Source of the DNA: Plasmodium brasilianum
Taxonomy: Eukaryota > Apicomplexa > Aconoidasida > Haemosporida > Plasmodiidae
Direction of reading: 5' to 3'
NCBI RefSeq assembly: GCF_023973825.1
Contig: NC_090123.1
Location: forward strand, 1,099,501-1,163,500
DNA length: 64,000 nt
The notes below the pieces were generated by a model. It was given only the letters and a program-made list of their open reading frames with translations. It made no database searches and had not been told where the DNA came from. Each line of letters opens with the position of its first letter. Within the stretch, counting starts at the first letter, position 1. Of the stretch, positions 1 through 11,512 are shown one piece after another. A program made the translations under genes and the position numbers.

Positions 1-1546
1 TTCTACTATTCCTTTTCCATACTCGATGTTAGCAAATCCTACATCACCACACTGTCTCATAATGTCTTTTAAATGTTGCCATTTACAGTTGTCTGGCAAA
101 TTACTAACAATAAGTCGATGTTCGGTTCTTAATGGGGGTCCAATTCCTTCTTCTTTTTTTCTATATTTTCCATAGCTATAAAAAAAAAAAAAAAAGAAAG
201 AAAAGAAAAAAATATATTGTACATTTTATGTTTTATTTATTTTTTAAATATATCTTAAAAAAAAAATATTTCGAACCCTCTGTTTTCTCCTGAAAATTCA
301 ACGCGTAAACGATAACCATCATATTTATAACCGTCTCTTCTTTCTATTGCATATTCTGCATCTCTAATATTAAAAAAAAAAAAAAAACGATGGAATAACA
401 TTAAAAATTTTCATTTTAAAATATAAGCGTAAATAGAAATGTATGTATACACATAAAACTATTATGTCATTAACATTTTTTTTCGTAATTTTCATTATTT
501 AAAAATGAATATTTCTAATAACTGTAAAATAATATTTCATATTTTGTTATCAATTATTGGGATTAGTAACTATTATGTAATATTTATATACACATATATG
601 AGATACAAAATAATATATATTTCACATTTTTTTTATAATATCCAAACAAGATATATTCTTAAAAAGCAAATTACTTTAAAAAAAAAAAAAATAAATAATG
701 CTTTCATTTGTTATTATATAATACTTATTCCAGACATGTAACAACTCTTCACAAAACTAAATAATCTTTATTATTATAATTCACAGAAAAAGTTCTTATT
801 TTTACAATTTTTTAATTTGCAATATACATAAAGATTAGAGGTGTATATGTTAATTAAGATATAAATTAAAAGAAATGAAAATATAACATTTTTACATTTT
901 TTTTTTAATATAACAAACGTGTAACTTATATAAATTTAAATATATATTATAAAGAAGGCACCCACTGTTCATGTGAAATTCTAGCACAAATAATTGTGTT
1001 CATCATAACTGATGGCATTCAAAGTCATTATTTTTTTTACATTATACCATATATATAATCGTATTCATGTATACTATTTATAATACATATCTATAAATAC
1101 AGTTTTTCCATGTATATTTGTTATTCTTATTCTCCATTTTTTTTCTTAATCTTACTTGACATCGGAAAAATGGACAAAAGCGTATGATAAACTAACACTA
1201 GAAGACCTTGTTCTTTTTATATCTATGTATTTTATACGTCCAAACTAAAAATATAAAATAAGTAAATATTTTTTATTGATTTCATGTAAGATAATAAAGC
1301 ATAAATTATGTACACAAGGAAATTATCACTGAAAAATATTTAAATACATAAAATGAATAAGAACAAAAATTTCATGTTATATAAAAAAAAAAAATAATAA
1401 TAATTTAATAAAAAAATTAGACGTGTAACATATATAAAAACCTTTCCAAATAAATCGTAGACCTCTTCTTCTATGATATTTCCTGGTAAATTTCCTACAT
1501 ATATACACGATGGGGTTTTGCTGTATCTTGAAGATTTATAACTCAT
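1..1546 (-). CDS. SR4: SR-type (serine/arginine-rich) splicing factor, 5' part, cut by window edge
   Basis: Two-RRM RNA-binding protein of the SRSF1/ASF type, acting in nuclear pre-mRNA splicing. I read four exons on the minus strand: 1442-1546, 1156-1244, 277-363 and 1-175 (continuing off the window). Introns are GT-AG and the phases fit (0, 2, 2). Exon 1 gives the RNP2-like IYVGNLPGN, exon 2 the [10 protein letters not shown] strand and YAFVHF (RNP1), exon 3 [20 protein letters not shown], closing RRM1. Exon 4 starts RRM2 with [18 protein letters not shown], which resembles the pseudo-RRM of SRSF1-like proteins. The start is the ATG at 1546; the RS tail lies outside the window. The symbol is from memory of the gene next to citrate synthase on P. 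falciparum chromosome 10; the family call is secure, the paralogue number less so. Confidence 0.85.
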
Positions 1547-2707
1547 TTTATTATTTAAAATTACAATACCATTAAAATAAATATATTTATATTAATTTCG
1601 CAATAATATTTTTTAACAACTTATTAAAGATCATGTATATAAATATATTATTATAATAAAAAAAGTTTCGTCGAAAAAAAAGGAAAAGGCGAAGGAAAGA
1701 ATGAACAGAATAATGAATGAAAGAAAGAAGGGGTATAAGGAGAAGGTATACGTTTATATACACACATATAACAAAACATATATGAACAGAAACTATATGT
1801 TGTCCTTTAAAATCCCTTAAACAATTAATATTTATGTAACATATTTTATATACATTTTTATAAAAATTTACATATGTAATATATTTTTTAAAGATATTTT
1901 TTTTTTTAATATGAATAATATGTAGTTTGCAGCATAAAATAAAAAAAGTCTAACAATTTGACTTTAACATTTAATTTCTTTTCAAGTAAAAATTTATGTG
2001 AATAAATTATGTAAATATATATATAATAAATGTTTAAGAGAAAGAAGAATTATTATTTGCTTCATACTTTGGTTATTTTTCAAAACATTGAGAAATGCAT
2101 ATTTTATTAAAAATATAATTCAAAAAGGGTTATATATATATATATATAACATACATAGGTATATTTATTTATAAGGAAAAAAATATAAAATAGAACATAT
2201 AAATGAATATATATATAATCATACATAATTATTTAAAATACATACAAAATATACTAGCTTAAAATTAATATAATATGTATTGGTTTTTGCTTTGAAGTTA
2301 TAATTATATATCCTTTCATAAAAATATGAAAAAAAAATATATAATATATAAAAGTGTATATAATTTTCTTGTATCTTTTTCTGTATTTTAAAATAAAAAA
2401 AAAAAATCAATTTAATAATTTTTTATTGTACAAAATATGATTTAAAATTAATGCAAACAAGAAAAATGGTTTATATTGTTTTTATTCGCTCAACTAAACG
2501 TCATATATGCATTTTTTCTGTATAAAGAAGTATATATATATTATTACTATTAAAAACCATAGGATTACTCTTTAATGGACTCTCCTTATATAATATAAAA
2601 AATTTTATATATTCTTGTTAACATTAGAAAAAATTTGGGTATACAAATTAGATGTTTTTTTTCCTCTCCTTTTTGAATATTTATACAAATTTCATTTCAT
2701 TAGAAAA
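1547..2707. other. AT-rich intergenic stretch
   Basis: Upstream region of the SR gene. It holds poly-A/poly-T tracts and a short (TA)n run near 2135-2150. I see no coding signal or RNA gene here. Confidence 0.5.
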
Positions 2708-3184
2708 ATGAAGGATAAAAATGGAGATTATGTTGTGTATATATATTATAATCGAAATAATATTATGAAAAAATGCACAGATCAGGTAAATATCCTATGC
2801 TCTTTGAGTATAAATTAAGTATATATACATTTAATATATTTATATATATATGTACATATTTGTAAGTAAATTTTATTTACGTAATATCCAAAGCAGTACA
2901 TTTACTATATAGTTGCACATACAAAAAATTTATAACGCTTTGAAGTTTTATTAGATTTGCCATAATATCTTTAAAATATAAATAATATATGAAAGGCTAC
3001 AAATATTAGTACACGAAAAAAGAAAAAAAAGCCAAAAAAAGCTGGTTGATGGAAAAGGTGTATAAAGGATATTGTGCAAAGAGTTCTTATTTCTTCTTTA
3101 TTAAATTTGTATGAATTATGAATGTATATTTTTTGTTTTAGAAAAAAGTACTTTTTACATATGGAAAAATATGTTTTTATAAAG
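2708..3184 (+). CDS. Candidate spliced small gene, first two exons (unrecognised)
   Basis: Two segments look like exons. 2708-2785 is open from an ATG and encodes 26 residues (begins MKDKNGDYVVYIYYNRNN), ending CAG/GTAAAT in phase 0. After a 356-bp gap, 3142-3184 is bounded by a clear TTTTGTTTTAG acceptor and an AAAG/GTAGT donor and continues KKVLFTYGKICFYK in phase. A second acceptor-like TTTCATTAG lies directly before the first segment, so it could instead be an internal exon. I could not find the following exon. I do not recognise the protein. Support is splice phase and codon content only; a chance reading in AT-rich DNA is possible. Confidence 0.35.
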
Positions 3185-4480
3185 GTAGTAAAATATTATA
3201 TAAAGCATAAAGCAGTATATAATACAAAGAAACGAATTGTTGTTTAAGGGAAAAGTGTAATTTATAAGTTATATTTTAAAAATGCATATGCACCACCCTT
3301 ATATGTATGTTTGTTATAATTTTTTATATCATATTTCTTGTTCACGGAATGGTAGTATCATTATAAATATTTGTACATAAATTTCATTTTATGTTTAAAA
3401 TGTTTTTTTATCTTGCTTTATTATTTACTGAACTGTGTGTATTATTCATGAATATACGTAATATTTCATGAAAGTGTATATATATATGAGGATACATATA
3501 TACGTACGTACCTACATGTACACATACTTAAATATATACATATTAATAGAAAAATGACAACAAACTTTTTTGTATTATTTGTTATATATGTAATTACTAT
3601 AAAAATTACGAAAAGATAATTTGATTGATAATAAAATGGCTTCTTTAAAAATACAGTTATAAGGAGATATAGAATTTGTTTATGTCTTCTTTAGAATTTG
3701 TGAGAATTTTGTAATTCCATTATAAATATAGATTCTTTGTTTTTTAAAGAATAGTTAAATTTTCGTGAAGAAACGAAGCACACATGCTGTGTCTTCTGCA
3801 TATATGTATAAAATAAATAAATAAATAGATATATATGTATGCACTCAGATCCGATTTTACCCTTTCTTAATTTAACTCCAAAAATGCACCTAGTTTCAAA
3901 CTAGAAAACCACATTTCCAAATGACGTTCGACTGATTCAAAAAATATGGATACAACTTAATGGTATTTTTTTTTTTTTTTGTCAATTTTTTTGTTCCTTT
4001 TTGGAAATAATTGTTCATTATCAAAAAAAAAAAAGCGCTATAGAAAATATAAAAAAATTACAAAAGAGTAACAATTTTTTTTTTAAAAGCTTGCTGTTTT
4101 TTTTGCTAAAATATTATTTTTATTTGTTCTGAGGGAAGCATATTATAGCAGAACAACGTATATGTAACTACATCAATTCATTATATACGCGTATATAGGA
4201 ATCTGTTAGAAGTATAAAATGAACACCCTAAAAAATTAGAAAAATATTAACTTTCGCGTAAATTAGAAAGTTCTCCATAAATATATTTTTCACCCAAAAT
4301 TTTACATTAATTACATATATGTATGAATGTACGTACATATGTATTGGCGTATGTATGCATGCATTATTTACATATATACATTTATGCAAAAATGAGATAT
4401 GCTCAAAATATAAAAATTATCGGGTGCACACATAATCACATGCACATGTTAAAAACTTTGTAAGTTTTTCTTTTTTTTTT
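3185..4480. other. AT-rich intergenic stretch, 3' flank of citrate synthase
   Basis: No open frame with coding-like composition was seen. Poly-T/poly-A tracts cluster near 3966-4090 and 4462-4482, as expected for untranslated and terminator regions in this genome. Confidence 0.45.
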
Positions 4481-6205
4481 TTATTCGAATTCCTCAATTT
4501 TAACATAATTCCTTTCGCATATTTTTTTTAAATTGTGTATGTCTACCGACTTGGGTCGCTCTAATGGATACATTAAACCCCTTGATAAAACTAGTTGGGA
4601 CATTACACCTATGGATCTAGAGATAGCAAAAAGTACCGTATAATATTCCGGGTATTTAATGCCATAGTGATATAATAGAGAACCACTGTAACAATCTACA
4701 TTAGGATATGGATTTTTCACTTTACCAGTAGCTGAAAGTATTCCTGGTATTACTTTATAGCACATTTCAAGTATTTGTACTATTGGGTCATCTGGAAAAT
4801 GAGTTAAGGCAAAATTTCTGAGAGCTAAAAAACGGGGATCGGGGACTCTTAGAACTGCATGACCATATCCCGGTATAACTCTTCCGGAGTTAAGAAAATT
4901 TTGCGCATATTTTTCAATAAAACCATATGTTAGTTGTTTATCACCTAAGTGTTTTTTTATATCCAATAAAAATTTTAAGCATTCTTGGTTAGCTAGTCCA
5001 TGTAAAGGACCATACAATGCGATAGCACACCCAGAAAAGGACAAATATGGATTACCTAAAGTACTTCCAATTAAATGAGATACATGTGCACTTGCATTTC
5101 CTCCTTCATGATCACTGTGTAGTAAAAAATAAAGTCTTAACAAATCTCTCACTTCATTATCTTCATAACCTATTAATTTTGTAAAATTAGCTGACCAATC
5201 AAGATCAATATCTAATTCTATACCTTCCCCTTTTTTAATAGTATTATCTATAAAAGTTCTCTTATAAATATAAGCACCGATAACTTGAATTTGTGCTATT
5301 AAGGAAACAGCATCTTCCAAAATGTATTTCCAGTATTCTGTTTTTAATATTCCTGTAGAATATTTTAATTTAAATAAAGATAAAGATTCCAAAAAAGAAA
5401 CTGTTGATATTAATTGACTCATTGGATGTGTAAATGTTGGTATATTATCAATAAATTCAAAAACAAATAACGGAATTTTTTTAGCTCTGCAATATAATTC
5501 TCTTGAAAAAAGTTTTAAGTCATCAACAGCTGGTATTTCTTTTGTTAATAAATACCAAAACATAGCTTCAGCCATAGGATATTCACAAGTATTGTCCCAT
5601 TTGGGGAAATCTTTTAATATCTTATCTACAGGTCTACCTCTAAATAAAATTCCTTTTCTTTTTTCTAAAATGGAAGTATCAGTAATTAAAGTTATTGTAT
5701 TTCTCAATCCACCAATTACATTATTTGGTGTACATATAGATATGGGTGTATTTGGATATGTATGCATAATTGTTTTTATTTTTTCTTTCGTTTTCTGTAT
5801 ACAGTCATACGTTTTTTCCTTCAAAATGGTCATAATAACAGATTCTTCATTATCTATACTATTAATATTTTCTTTTATTTTAGCATAATTTTCTAAGTAT
5901 AAGTTTCTTTCATAACTATTATTACTCGAAAAATAACGAGCATTGTTTGTTCTCATTACATTAGTTCTATTACCTACTAACCCATGAACATCTGAACAAT
6001 TAAAAGAATTCTTCTTCTTCTCATTTGTTAATTTTTTTACATTATAATTCCTTAATTGTATCACATGACAACTATTCCTACGTTTATTATGAAAATTCTC
6101 ATTTTCTAAACAATGTGCAAATATGTTATTAAGTTCTACTTTATTCCTCGTAAATGCGTTGTTGCGTGTAATGTTGCCGATTCTTCCCATTTTTGAAAGG
6201 CACAT
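4481..6205 (-). CDS. CS: Citrate synthase, mitochondrial
   Basis: 574-aa single-exon enzyme condensing acetyl-CoA and oxaloacetate to citrate, the entry step of the TCA cycle. The three catalytic residues are visible in the expected order: His402 (GPLHGLANQ), His449 (PGYGHAVLR) and Asp504 (PNVDCYSG). The N-terminal ~110 residues are basic and Asn-rich with few acidic residues, which fits a mitochondrial targeting leader longer than in other organisms. The conserved body starts near residue 145 (TPISICTPNNVIGG). The start is the first ATG of the frame; a (TA)n/TCTG microsatellite at 6208-6290 lies just upstream. An antisense open frame at 5592-5888 is a shadow. Confidence 0.95.
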   Translation of the reverse strand: MCLSKMGRIGNITRNNAFTRNKVELNNIFAHCLENENFHNKRRNSCHVIQLRNYNVKKLTNEKKKNSFNCSDVHGLVGNRTNVMRTNNARYFSSNNSYERNLYLENYAKIKENINSIDNEESVIMTILKEKTYDCIQKTKEKIKTIMHTYPNTPISICTPNNVIGGLRNTITLITDTSILEKRKGILFRGRPVDKILKDFPKWDNTCEYPMAEAMFWYLLTKEIPAVDDLKLFSRELYCRAKKIPLFVFEFIDNIPTFTHPMSQLISTVSFLESLSLFKLKYSTGILKTEYWKYILEDAVSLIAQIQVIGAYIYKRTFIDNTIKKGEGIELDIDLDWSANFTKLIGYEDNEVRDLLRLYFLLHSDHEGGNASAHVSHLIGSTLGNPYLSFSGCAIALYGPLHGLANQECLKFLLDIKKHLGDKQLTYGFIEKYAQNFLNSGRVIPGYGHAVLRVPDPRFLALRNFALTHFPDDPIVQILEMCYKVIPGILSATGKVKNPYPNVDCYSGSLLYHYGIKYPEYYTVLFAISRSIGVMSQLVLSRGLMYPLERPKSVDIHNLKKICERNYVKIEEFE

Positions 6206-6207
6206 AA

Positions 6208-6300
6208 ATATATATACATATATCTGTATATATATCTGTATATATATCTGTATATATATATGTATATTTATATATATTTATATATGTATATATATGTGGG
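6208..6300. repeat. TA-rich microsatellite with TCTGTATATATA units
   Basis: Degenerate repeat of a TATATATCTG unit, followed by pure TA-type sequence, directly upstream of the citrate synthase start codon, presumably in its 5' untranslated region or promoter. Confidence 0.7.
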
Positions 6301-6496
6301 TACACTTGATTTATGTTATTCTTTCCTTAAATTTATGTTCATTAATTCATATACAAACCTTTGTATATGTAAAAAAACATAGTGCGTTGTATGGGTAAAA
6401 AGTCTAATATGTAAACACAAAAAACGAAGATATAAAAAAATAAAAAATTTTTTTTTTTTTTTTTTCAAATTCAAGTTCTATATATTAACATAAAAG

Positions 6497-6745
6497 ATGA
6501 AACAATGGAAAAATAATGACATGTACAAATTTTACGGTTTAAGAACAATCAATATATATGGATCTTACAAAATTTCACATATTGAGAAAAAAACGGGATT
6601 AAAGGTATTATATTTTCCTGAAGTAAATATTTATTTTTGTTATGAATGCGTATATATACATATATATATATATAATTACATAAGTTTATGTGTATATAAT
6701 ATAGAAAGTCCTATTAAAGGAGTTTGTTTTGCGGGGAAATTTTAA
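6497..6745 (+). CDS. Candidate small two-exon gene (unrecognised)
   Basis: An ATG at 6497 opens a frame with coding-like residues (MKQWKNNDMYKFYGLRTINI, then YGSYKISHIEKKTGLK). A donor at 6604/6605 (AAAG/GTATTA, phase 0) can join an acceptor at 6704/6705 (AATATAG/AAAGTC), continuing KVLLKEFVLRGNFKIQ and staying open to a TAG at about 6906, probably through a further donor near 6770. A second donor, 6622/6623 (GAA/GTAAAT), is also possible. Unspliced, the frame runs through a TA-rich stretch and stops at 6745. It lies between citrate synthase and the kelch gene, with its own upstream poly-T tract at 6449-6465. The residue pattern is reminiscent of a small organellar ribosomal or mitochondrial protein, but I cannot assign a family. 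Confidence 0.4.
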   Translation: MKQWKNNDMYKFYGLRTINIYGSYKISHIEKKTGLKVLYFPEVNIYFCYECVYIHIYIYNYISLCVYNIESPIKGVCFAGKF

Positions 6746-6909
6746 GATCCAAAGTTTTAATATAAAATATAAAGTATATTTAATTATTTTTCAATATCAT
6801 TTTTTATTATCATCTTTTAGCATTTTTTTTTCTGTTTTTGGATTATCGTTAAAGCTTTTCGTTTCAATTTGTATGTGTGCTATAATTTTTTGTTTGTTCA
6901 TGTTTTAGC

Positions 6910-7988
6910 TCATAACATAGCTTTATTTTTTACTTATTTTTTTTTTATTGCATGTGAACATGTTGTTTTTGAGCTGTGTAACTTGTAAATATCCTTAGCG
7001 CAAAATACAGCTTCTTAAGTCGAAAAAAAGATTTTGCTTTTTTTATATTTTTTTATTTTAAATATCAATGAAATATAAATGATGCATGCTCCTATGTATA
7101 AGTCAAATATAACTTTTGCTTATACATATATATATGGTTCATAATTATAAAAGCATAGGAAGAACAATGTAATTTGGCTGCTTGTGTATTTTAGCAAAAT
7201 GGGAAAAATACAAGCACTATAAAAGAAGTAAATGCAATCACACGTACACACATAAATATGAACATAAACTTTTTACTGAAGTGATTGAGTAGGGAGGTCG
7301 GTTAAAAGGAAAGCTGTACATAACTTCGTAAGTCTTTAAAATTTCATCCGTAAAGTTTTGCAAAAAAATAAAAATAGTGAATTTTACTCTTAAAAATATC
7401 TGGAAAATTATTTATATATTTATTTACCTACGTACGCATATACACACATTTCCCAAATTAAGCACTTAAAAATTTAGAAATATGAAAAAGGTGAAGGGTA
7501 AAGACTATGGTCATTTCTGTAGGGAAAAGGGAACGTTCAAATTTTTTATGAAAAAAAAAAAAAAAAAAAAAAAAAAGGCTACAAAATAGATAAACAAAAA
7601 TTATCGTATCCCAATATGCTACCAGATATTAAGAAAAAACCACGAAGGAATTAAATATAATTAATGTTCGAATTCCTCAACGTGTGAAAAAGTTAACTTT
7701 TTTGCACTGAAAATGAGGCAAGAAATTTTTTGTTAATTTAAAATATTTTGTCCTGCAAATGATTCTAAAAAATAAGGGGAAGATATTATAAAATTGTAAG
7801 GCAACTTAAAATTTCTCCTAATAATTTAAAAAAAAAAAATTAAATAAGGAATTAGTAGTGTGATATCTAATTTAAATTTTTATGAAACAGTTTAACTCTG
7901 AAAATTAAATAAATAAATAAACAAATAAACGAATGAACAACAAACGAACAAACAAGCAAGCAAACAAACAAACAAATGAATAAATATA
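6910..7988. promoter_or_regulatory. 5' region of the kelch gene with tetranucleotide repeat
   Basis: Intergenic DNA with a 26-base A tract near 7551-7576. From about 7905 to 7980 there is an imperfect AAAT/AAAC/AACG tetranucleotide repeat ending at the kelch start codon, so it probably lies in the 5' untranslated region. No coding signal was seen. Confidence 0.5.
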
Positions 7989-10709
7989 ATGGGAAAGAAA
8001 GATAAAAAGAGTAAAGAAAAAAAGGAAAAACTAAAATTGAAAAAAGAGAAACAGAAGCTAAAGTCATTGAAGTCGAAGAAGAAAAAAAACATTAACACAT
8101 TAAGTGATGAAGATTTTGATACTATTTGTATGTATTATGAAAATTTAAATAAAAAAGATAAATATGCTCATATAAATATAAACAATAATTCAAACAATAC
8201 ATTTGTGGAATGCGAAAAGCCTAGTCCTAGAAGTAATTGTTCAGTAACATTTATTAATGAAGAAGAGTTCCTTTTATTTGGTGGAGAATATAATGACAAC
8301 AACGAATTAATAGCATATAATGATTTATTTAAATATAATATAATAAAAGATAAATGGAAGTATTATTTTACAACTAGTAAAAAGCCCAAGCCAAGATGTT
8401 CTCATCAAGCTGTTTATTTCAATAAAAAATTGTATATCTTTGGTGGGGAATTATGTACGAATACTCAGTTTTTTCATTACAATGATTTTTGGTATTTCGA
8501 TCTTAAAAATAATACCTTTGAAGAAATAGAAACGAAAAACAAAAAAGAGGAAAGACCATCCCCCAGAAGTGGTCATCGAATGATTTTATGGAAAAATTGT
8601 ATAATTATGTTTGGAGGTTTTTTTGATAATAACAAGTCTGTAGAATATTTTAATGATCTATATATGTATATAATAAATAGTAATAAATGGGAAAACTTAA
8701 CAAATGTATACATAAATAGTTTATTTAAAAGGTTAACGGAAAATAGTAGCAATGTATGTAATCTTAATCATAACCACAATACAAATAACGGTAGTATTAA
8801 TAACAATTTGTCGTCGACAAAAAATGAAAAAAAAAATAGCGATAAAAATTTCCAAATGATGAAAAGTAAATTTTTTAAAAATTTTGATTTAGATTCATAT
8901 ATGCCATCAAAAAGATCTAGTACAAGTTTATTCACAGATATAAAATTTCAAAAAATATATATATATGGTGGTTATGCTCAGGTGAAAAGCACTTCAAGAA
9001 ATGCCATTGGTGTTTACTATAATGATATGTGGATTCTGAATATAAACTTTTTGAATGAAGATAACATTTCAGTAAATTATAAAAAATTAAAAAAGAGTAT
9101 TTTTCAACCATCTAAAAGAATCGGTTTTAGTACATGTATCTACAAAAATTCCTTAATTTTGTTCGGGGGCGTTTATGATACAGTGGAGGAAAACAATTCT
9201 GGAAAGGGAAGAGTCTGCAACATCAATGATAGTAGCAATAAAAATAATAGTAATAAAAATAGTAGTAGTAAAAGTATTACTAATAGTAGCTTATTGGAGG
9301 AGCCACTAAACATGCAGTCCATCTTTTTTAACGATTTATATTTATTTGACATGAACAAAGAACACTGGTCTTATTTGAATTTGAAAAGTAAAGACAAAAA
9401 AGGTTTAAATAGAAATTGTATGGAAAATATAAAAAAGGAAACAGAAGAAAACAGTTTAGGGGATATTACCAACAACAGTAGTAGCAATAAACATATTCTA
9501 ATAGGAGGAGAAGAGGGAAACTCTAATCAACATAAAAAAGGGAAGTTTGAATCGAAAGACCTTTCAGATGGTTATTTCAGCCATTTGGATGATTACAATG
9601 AAAGTGATGATGAATATTATTCTAACGTGTTTGTGTATTTTGACGAAAATGGAAATAAGAAGACAATAAGAATAGAGAAAGAAGAAATGGAGGGACAAAT
9701 AGAGAGAGAAGGAAGGAAGGTAAAAGATAACAAAAAAGAAAATGAAAATTTTAATGAGGACAAAGAACACATAGAATGTATGCAAAACTTAACCCTAAAA
9801 ACATCGGTAGTTACGAAAGAGAGGTATACCGTAATAGACAAAATGATAGATACTCATTCCGTTTTTGTACAGTTTGATGATCAAAAATCCTCGACAGAAA
9901 ATAACAATATTGAAGATTTAAATGAAAATACAAGTGATTTCAACCGTTCGAATTGCAAAGATGATACAAAAAATTTAAAGGAGGTACTGCAAGTGCACAA
10001 TGTTAATAGTGATAAAAATATAAATAATCGAGATGTGGAAAAAGATAAGGATGAACGGATAAATAATTTAAGTATTACAGATTTAGACAGTGATAAAGAA
10101 GATAAAAAAATGAAGTTCATAATAAATGATATTGAGCCAATAGGAAGAATGAATAGTCATATATTTGTGATAAATAAAAACTTGTATTTATTTGGTGGCA
10201 TGTATGAATATAAGAATAACGAAATTATTCTAAGTGATTACTGGAAAATTAATATTTTTAAAAGAGAAAAATGGGAATTAGTACATAAAGGTAATTTAGA
10301 TGATATATATGTGGATGCATCAGATACAAGTTCTTCATTGTCTATAGATGATGAAAATAAAGATGACAAAGAGATAGAGGATTTAATAATTTGTAATAAA
10401 ATTAAAAAAATAGAAAATAAAATTAAGGCGGAAAGTGGTGGTTTGAATTTTGATGTCAATGAGAATTTAAATGAATTTTTTTTAAGAACAAAACAATTTT
10501 GGTTAAATGAACTAAATATTTTTAACGAAAATAAGCAAAATAGAAAAGACGCTTTTATTCTGTGTGAGCAAAAATACATAGAGCTCAAAAAATATTATAA
10601 TAAAATTCAGAAATACAAGGAATTGCTGTTAGAAGAACATTACGAAGGAAGCATAACGGAAGATGATTCCACTGCACAAGAAGAGTCCTCTAATTTATTA
10701 GTTGATTAG
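7989..10709 (+). CDS. Kelch-repeat protein, KLHDC4-like (Plasmodium K10 type)
   Basis: 906-aa single-exon protein. A Lys-rich head (MGKKDKKSKEKKEKLKLKK) and the layout resemble KLHDC4-type proteins. Six kelch blades are recognisable by FGG/YGG turns: LLFGGEYND (~96), IFGGELC (~155), MFGGFFD (~210), YGGYAQV (~325), LFGGVYD (~392) and LFGGMYEY (~735). Pro-Arg-Ser/Cys motifs such as PSPRSGHR precede the blades. Blades 5 and 6 are separated by a long Asn/Asp/Ser/Lys-rich insert (about residues 400-710), typical of Plasmodium. The C-terminus (NLNEFFLRTKQFWLNEL, ~838-855) matches the DUF4110 segment found at the end of KLHDC4. Its function in the parasite is unknown. The start ATG follows the tetranucleotide repeat. 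I recall P. falciparum names for this locus such as K10 but cannot verify them. Confidence 0.85.
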   Translation: MGKKDKKSKEKKEKLKLKKEKQKLKSLKSKKKKNINTLSDEDFDTICMYYENLNKKDKYAHININNNSNNTFVECEKPSPRSNCSVTFINEEEFLLFGGEYNDNNELIAYNDLFKYNIIKDKWKYYFTTSKKPKPRCSHQAVYFNKKLYIFGGELCTNTQFFHYNDFWYFDLKNNTFEEIETKNKKEERPSPRSGHRMILWKNCIIMFGGFFDNNKSVEYFNDLYMYIINSNKWENLTNVYINSLFKRLTENSSNVCNLNHNHNTNNGSINNNLSSTKNEKKNSDKNFQMMKSKFFKNFDLDSYMPSKRSSTSLFTDIKFQKIYIYGGYAQVKSTSRNAIGVYYNDMWILNINFLNEDNISVNYKKLKKSIFQPSKRIGFSTCIYKNSLILFGGVYDTVEENNSGKGRVCNINDSSNKNNSNKNSSSKSITNSSLLEEPLNMQSIFFNDLYLFDMNKEHWSYLNLKSKDKKGLNRNCMENIKKETEENSLGDITNNSSSNKHILIGGEEGNSNQHKKGKFESKDLSDGYFSHLDDYNESDDEYYSNVFVYFDENGNKKTIRIEKEEMEGQIEREGRKVKDNKKENENFNEDKEHIECMQNLTLKTSVVTKERYTVIDKMIDTHSVFVQFDDQKSSTENNNIEDLNENTSDFNRSNCKDDTKNLKEVLQVHNVNSDKNINNRDVEKDKDERINNLSITDLDSDKEDKKMKFIINDIEPIGRMNSHIFVINKNLYLFGGMYEYKNNEIILSDYWKINIFKREKWELVHKGNLDDIYVDASDTSSSLSIDDENKDDKEIEDLIICNKIKKIENKIKAESGGLNFDVNENLNEFFLRTKQFWLNELNIFNENKQNRKDAFILCEQKYIELKKYYNKIQKYKELLLEEHYEGSITEDDSTAQEESSNLLVD

Positions 10710-11512
10710 ACGAGTAAATATCTACAGTGCGCGTAAATATATCATACGTTTCGAACGCATTTTTTTTTTTTTTTTGTTGTGTTTCAAAAAGAACTTAAAA
10801 ATTAATAACTTTTGTTTCATGTTTTATCGTGCCTCTTTTAATATCAAAAATTTTAATTTTTATGCGTCTTTATTTTTTTATTCATTTAAAAAAAAAAATT
10901 TTTTTTAATGCATTTTTTAAAGTTTCTTTTGTTTTTAAAAAAGTTTTCAAAACCTTTTGATTTTGTAGTTTTAATTATATTAGCTGCATTCATTTAATTA
11001 AGGTTTGAATTTTAAAAATTTTCCTTTTTCTTTATTAATTAGATTTAGTTCATATTTAGCACAATTCAAATAAAGTACATTTTTGTATGCGTATTTTTGT
11101 AAATATATATATGCACATACCTCTATATATATTTATGCATATACATATATATGTATGCATTATAAAAAATTAAACATTTTTAATTAATAAAACCAAAAAT
11201 GATACTTATTCCCACATGTGTATAAACAGATATAAGAAGACCTTTTACGAAATAAAAAAAAAAATTAAATACAAATAGTTAATTTTCATTTTTCAAAAGG
11301 AAAGAAATGAAAAAAAAAAAAAAAAAGGCAAGTTTTTTTATTTATGGGATAAGTCTAAATAATAAAAATTTTAACAGCACAAATATAATCAGCTCCAAAA
11401 AGATGCAATTTATAAGTTTTTTAGTTTTTCTGTACGCCTCCTCCGTGCCTCTATTCCTTCATGCTTCTTTAAACGTATTCTGAAGATCTCAATTTTTTCT
11501 TTACTAATTTAA
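10710..11512. terminator. Convergent 3' flanks of the kelch and scramblase genes
   Basis: Both neighbours end here. Poly-T tracts at 10760-10775 and an A tract near 11310-11326 are consistent with 3' untranslated DNA. No gene was seen. Confidence 0.45.

Noticed and set aside
7867..8098. Hydrophobic minus-strand frames at the kelch start
   Set aside because: Antisense of the AAAC tetranucleotide leader and Lys-rich head of the kelch protein.
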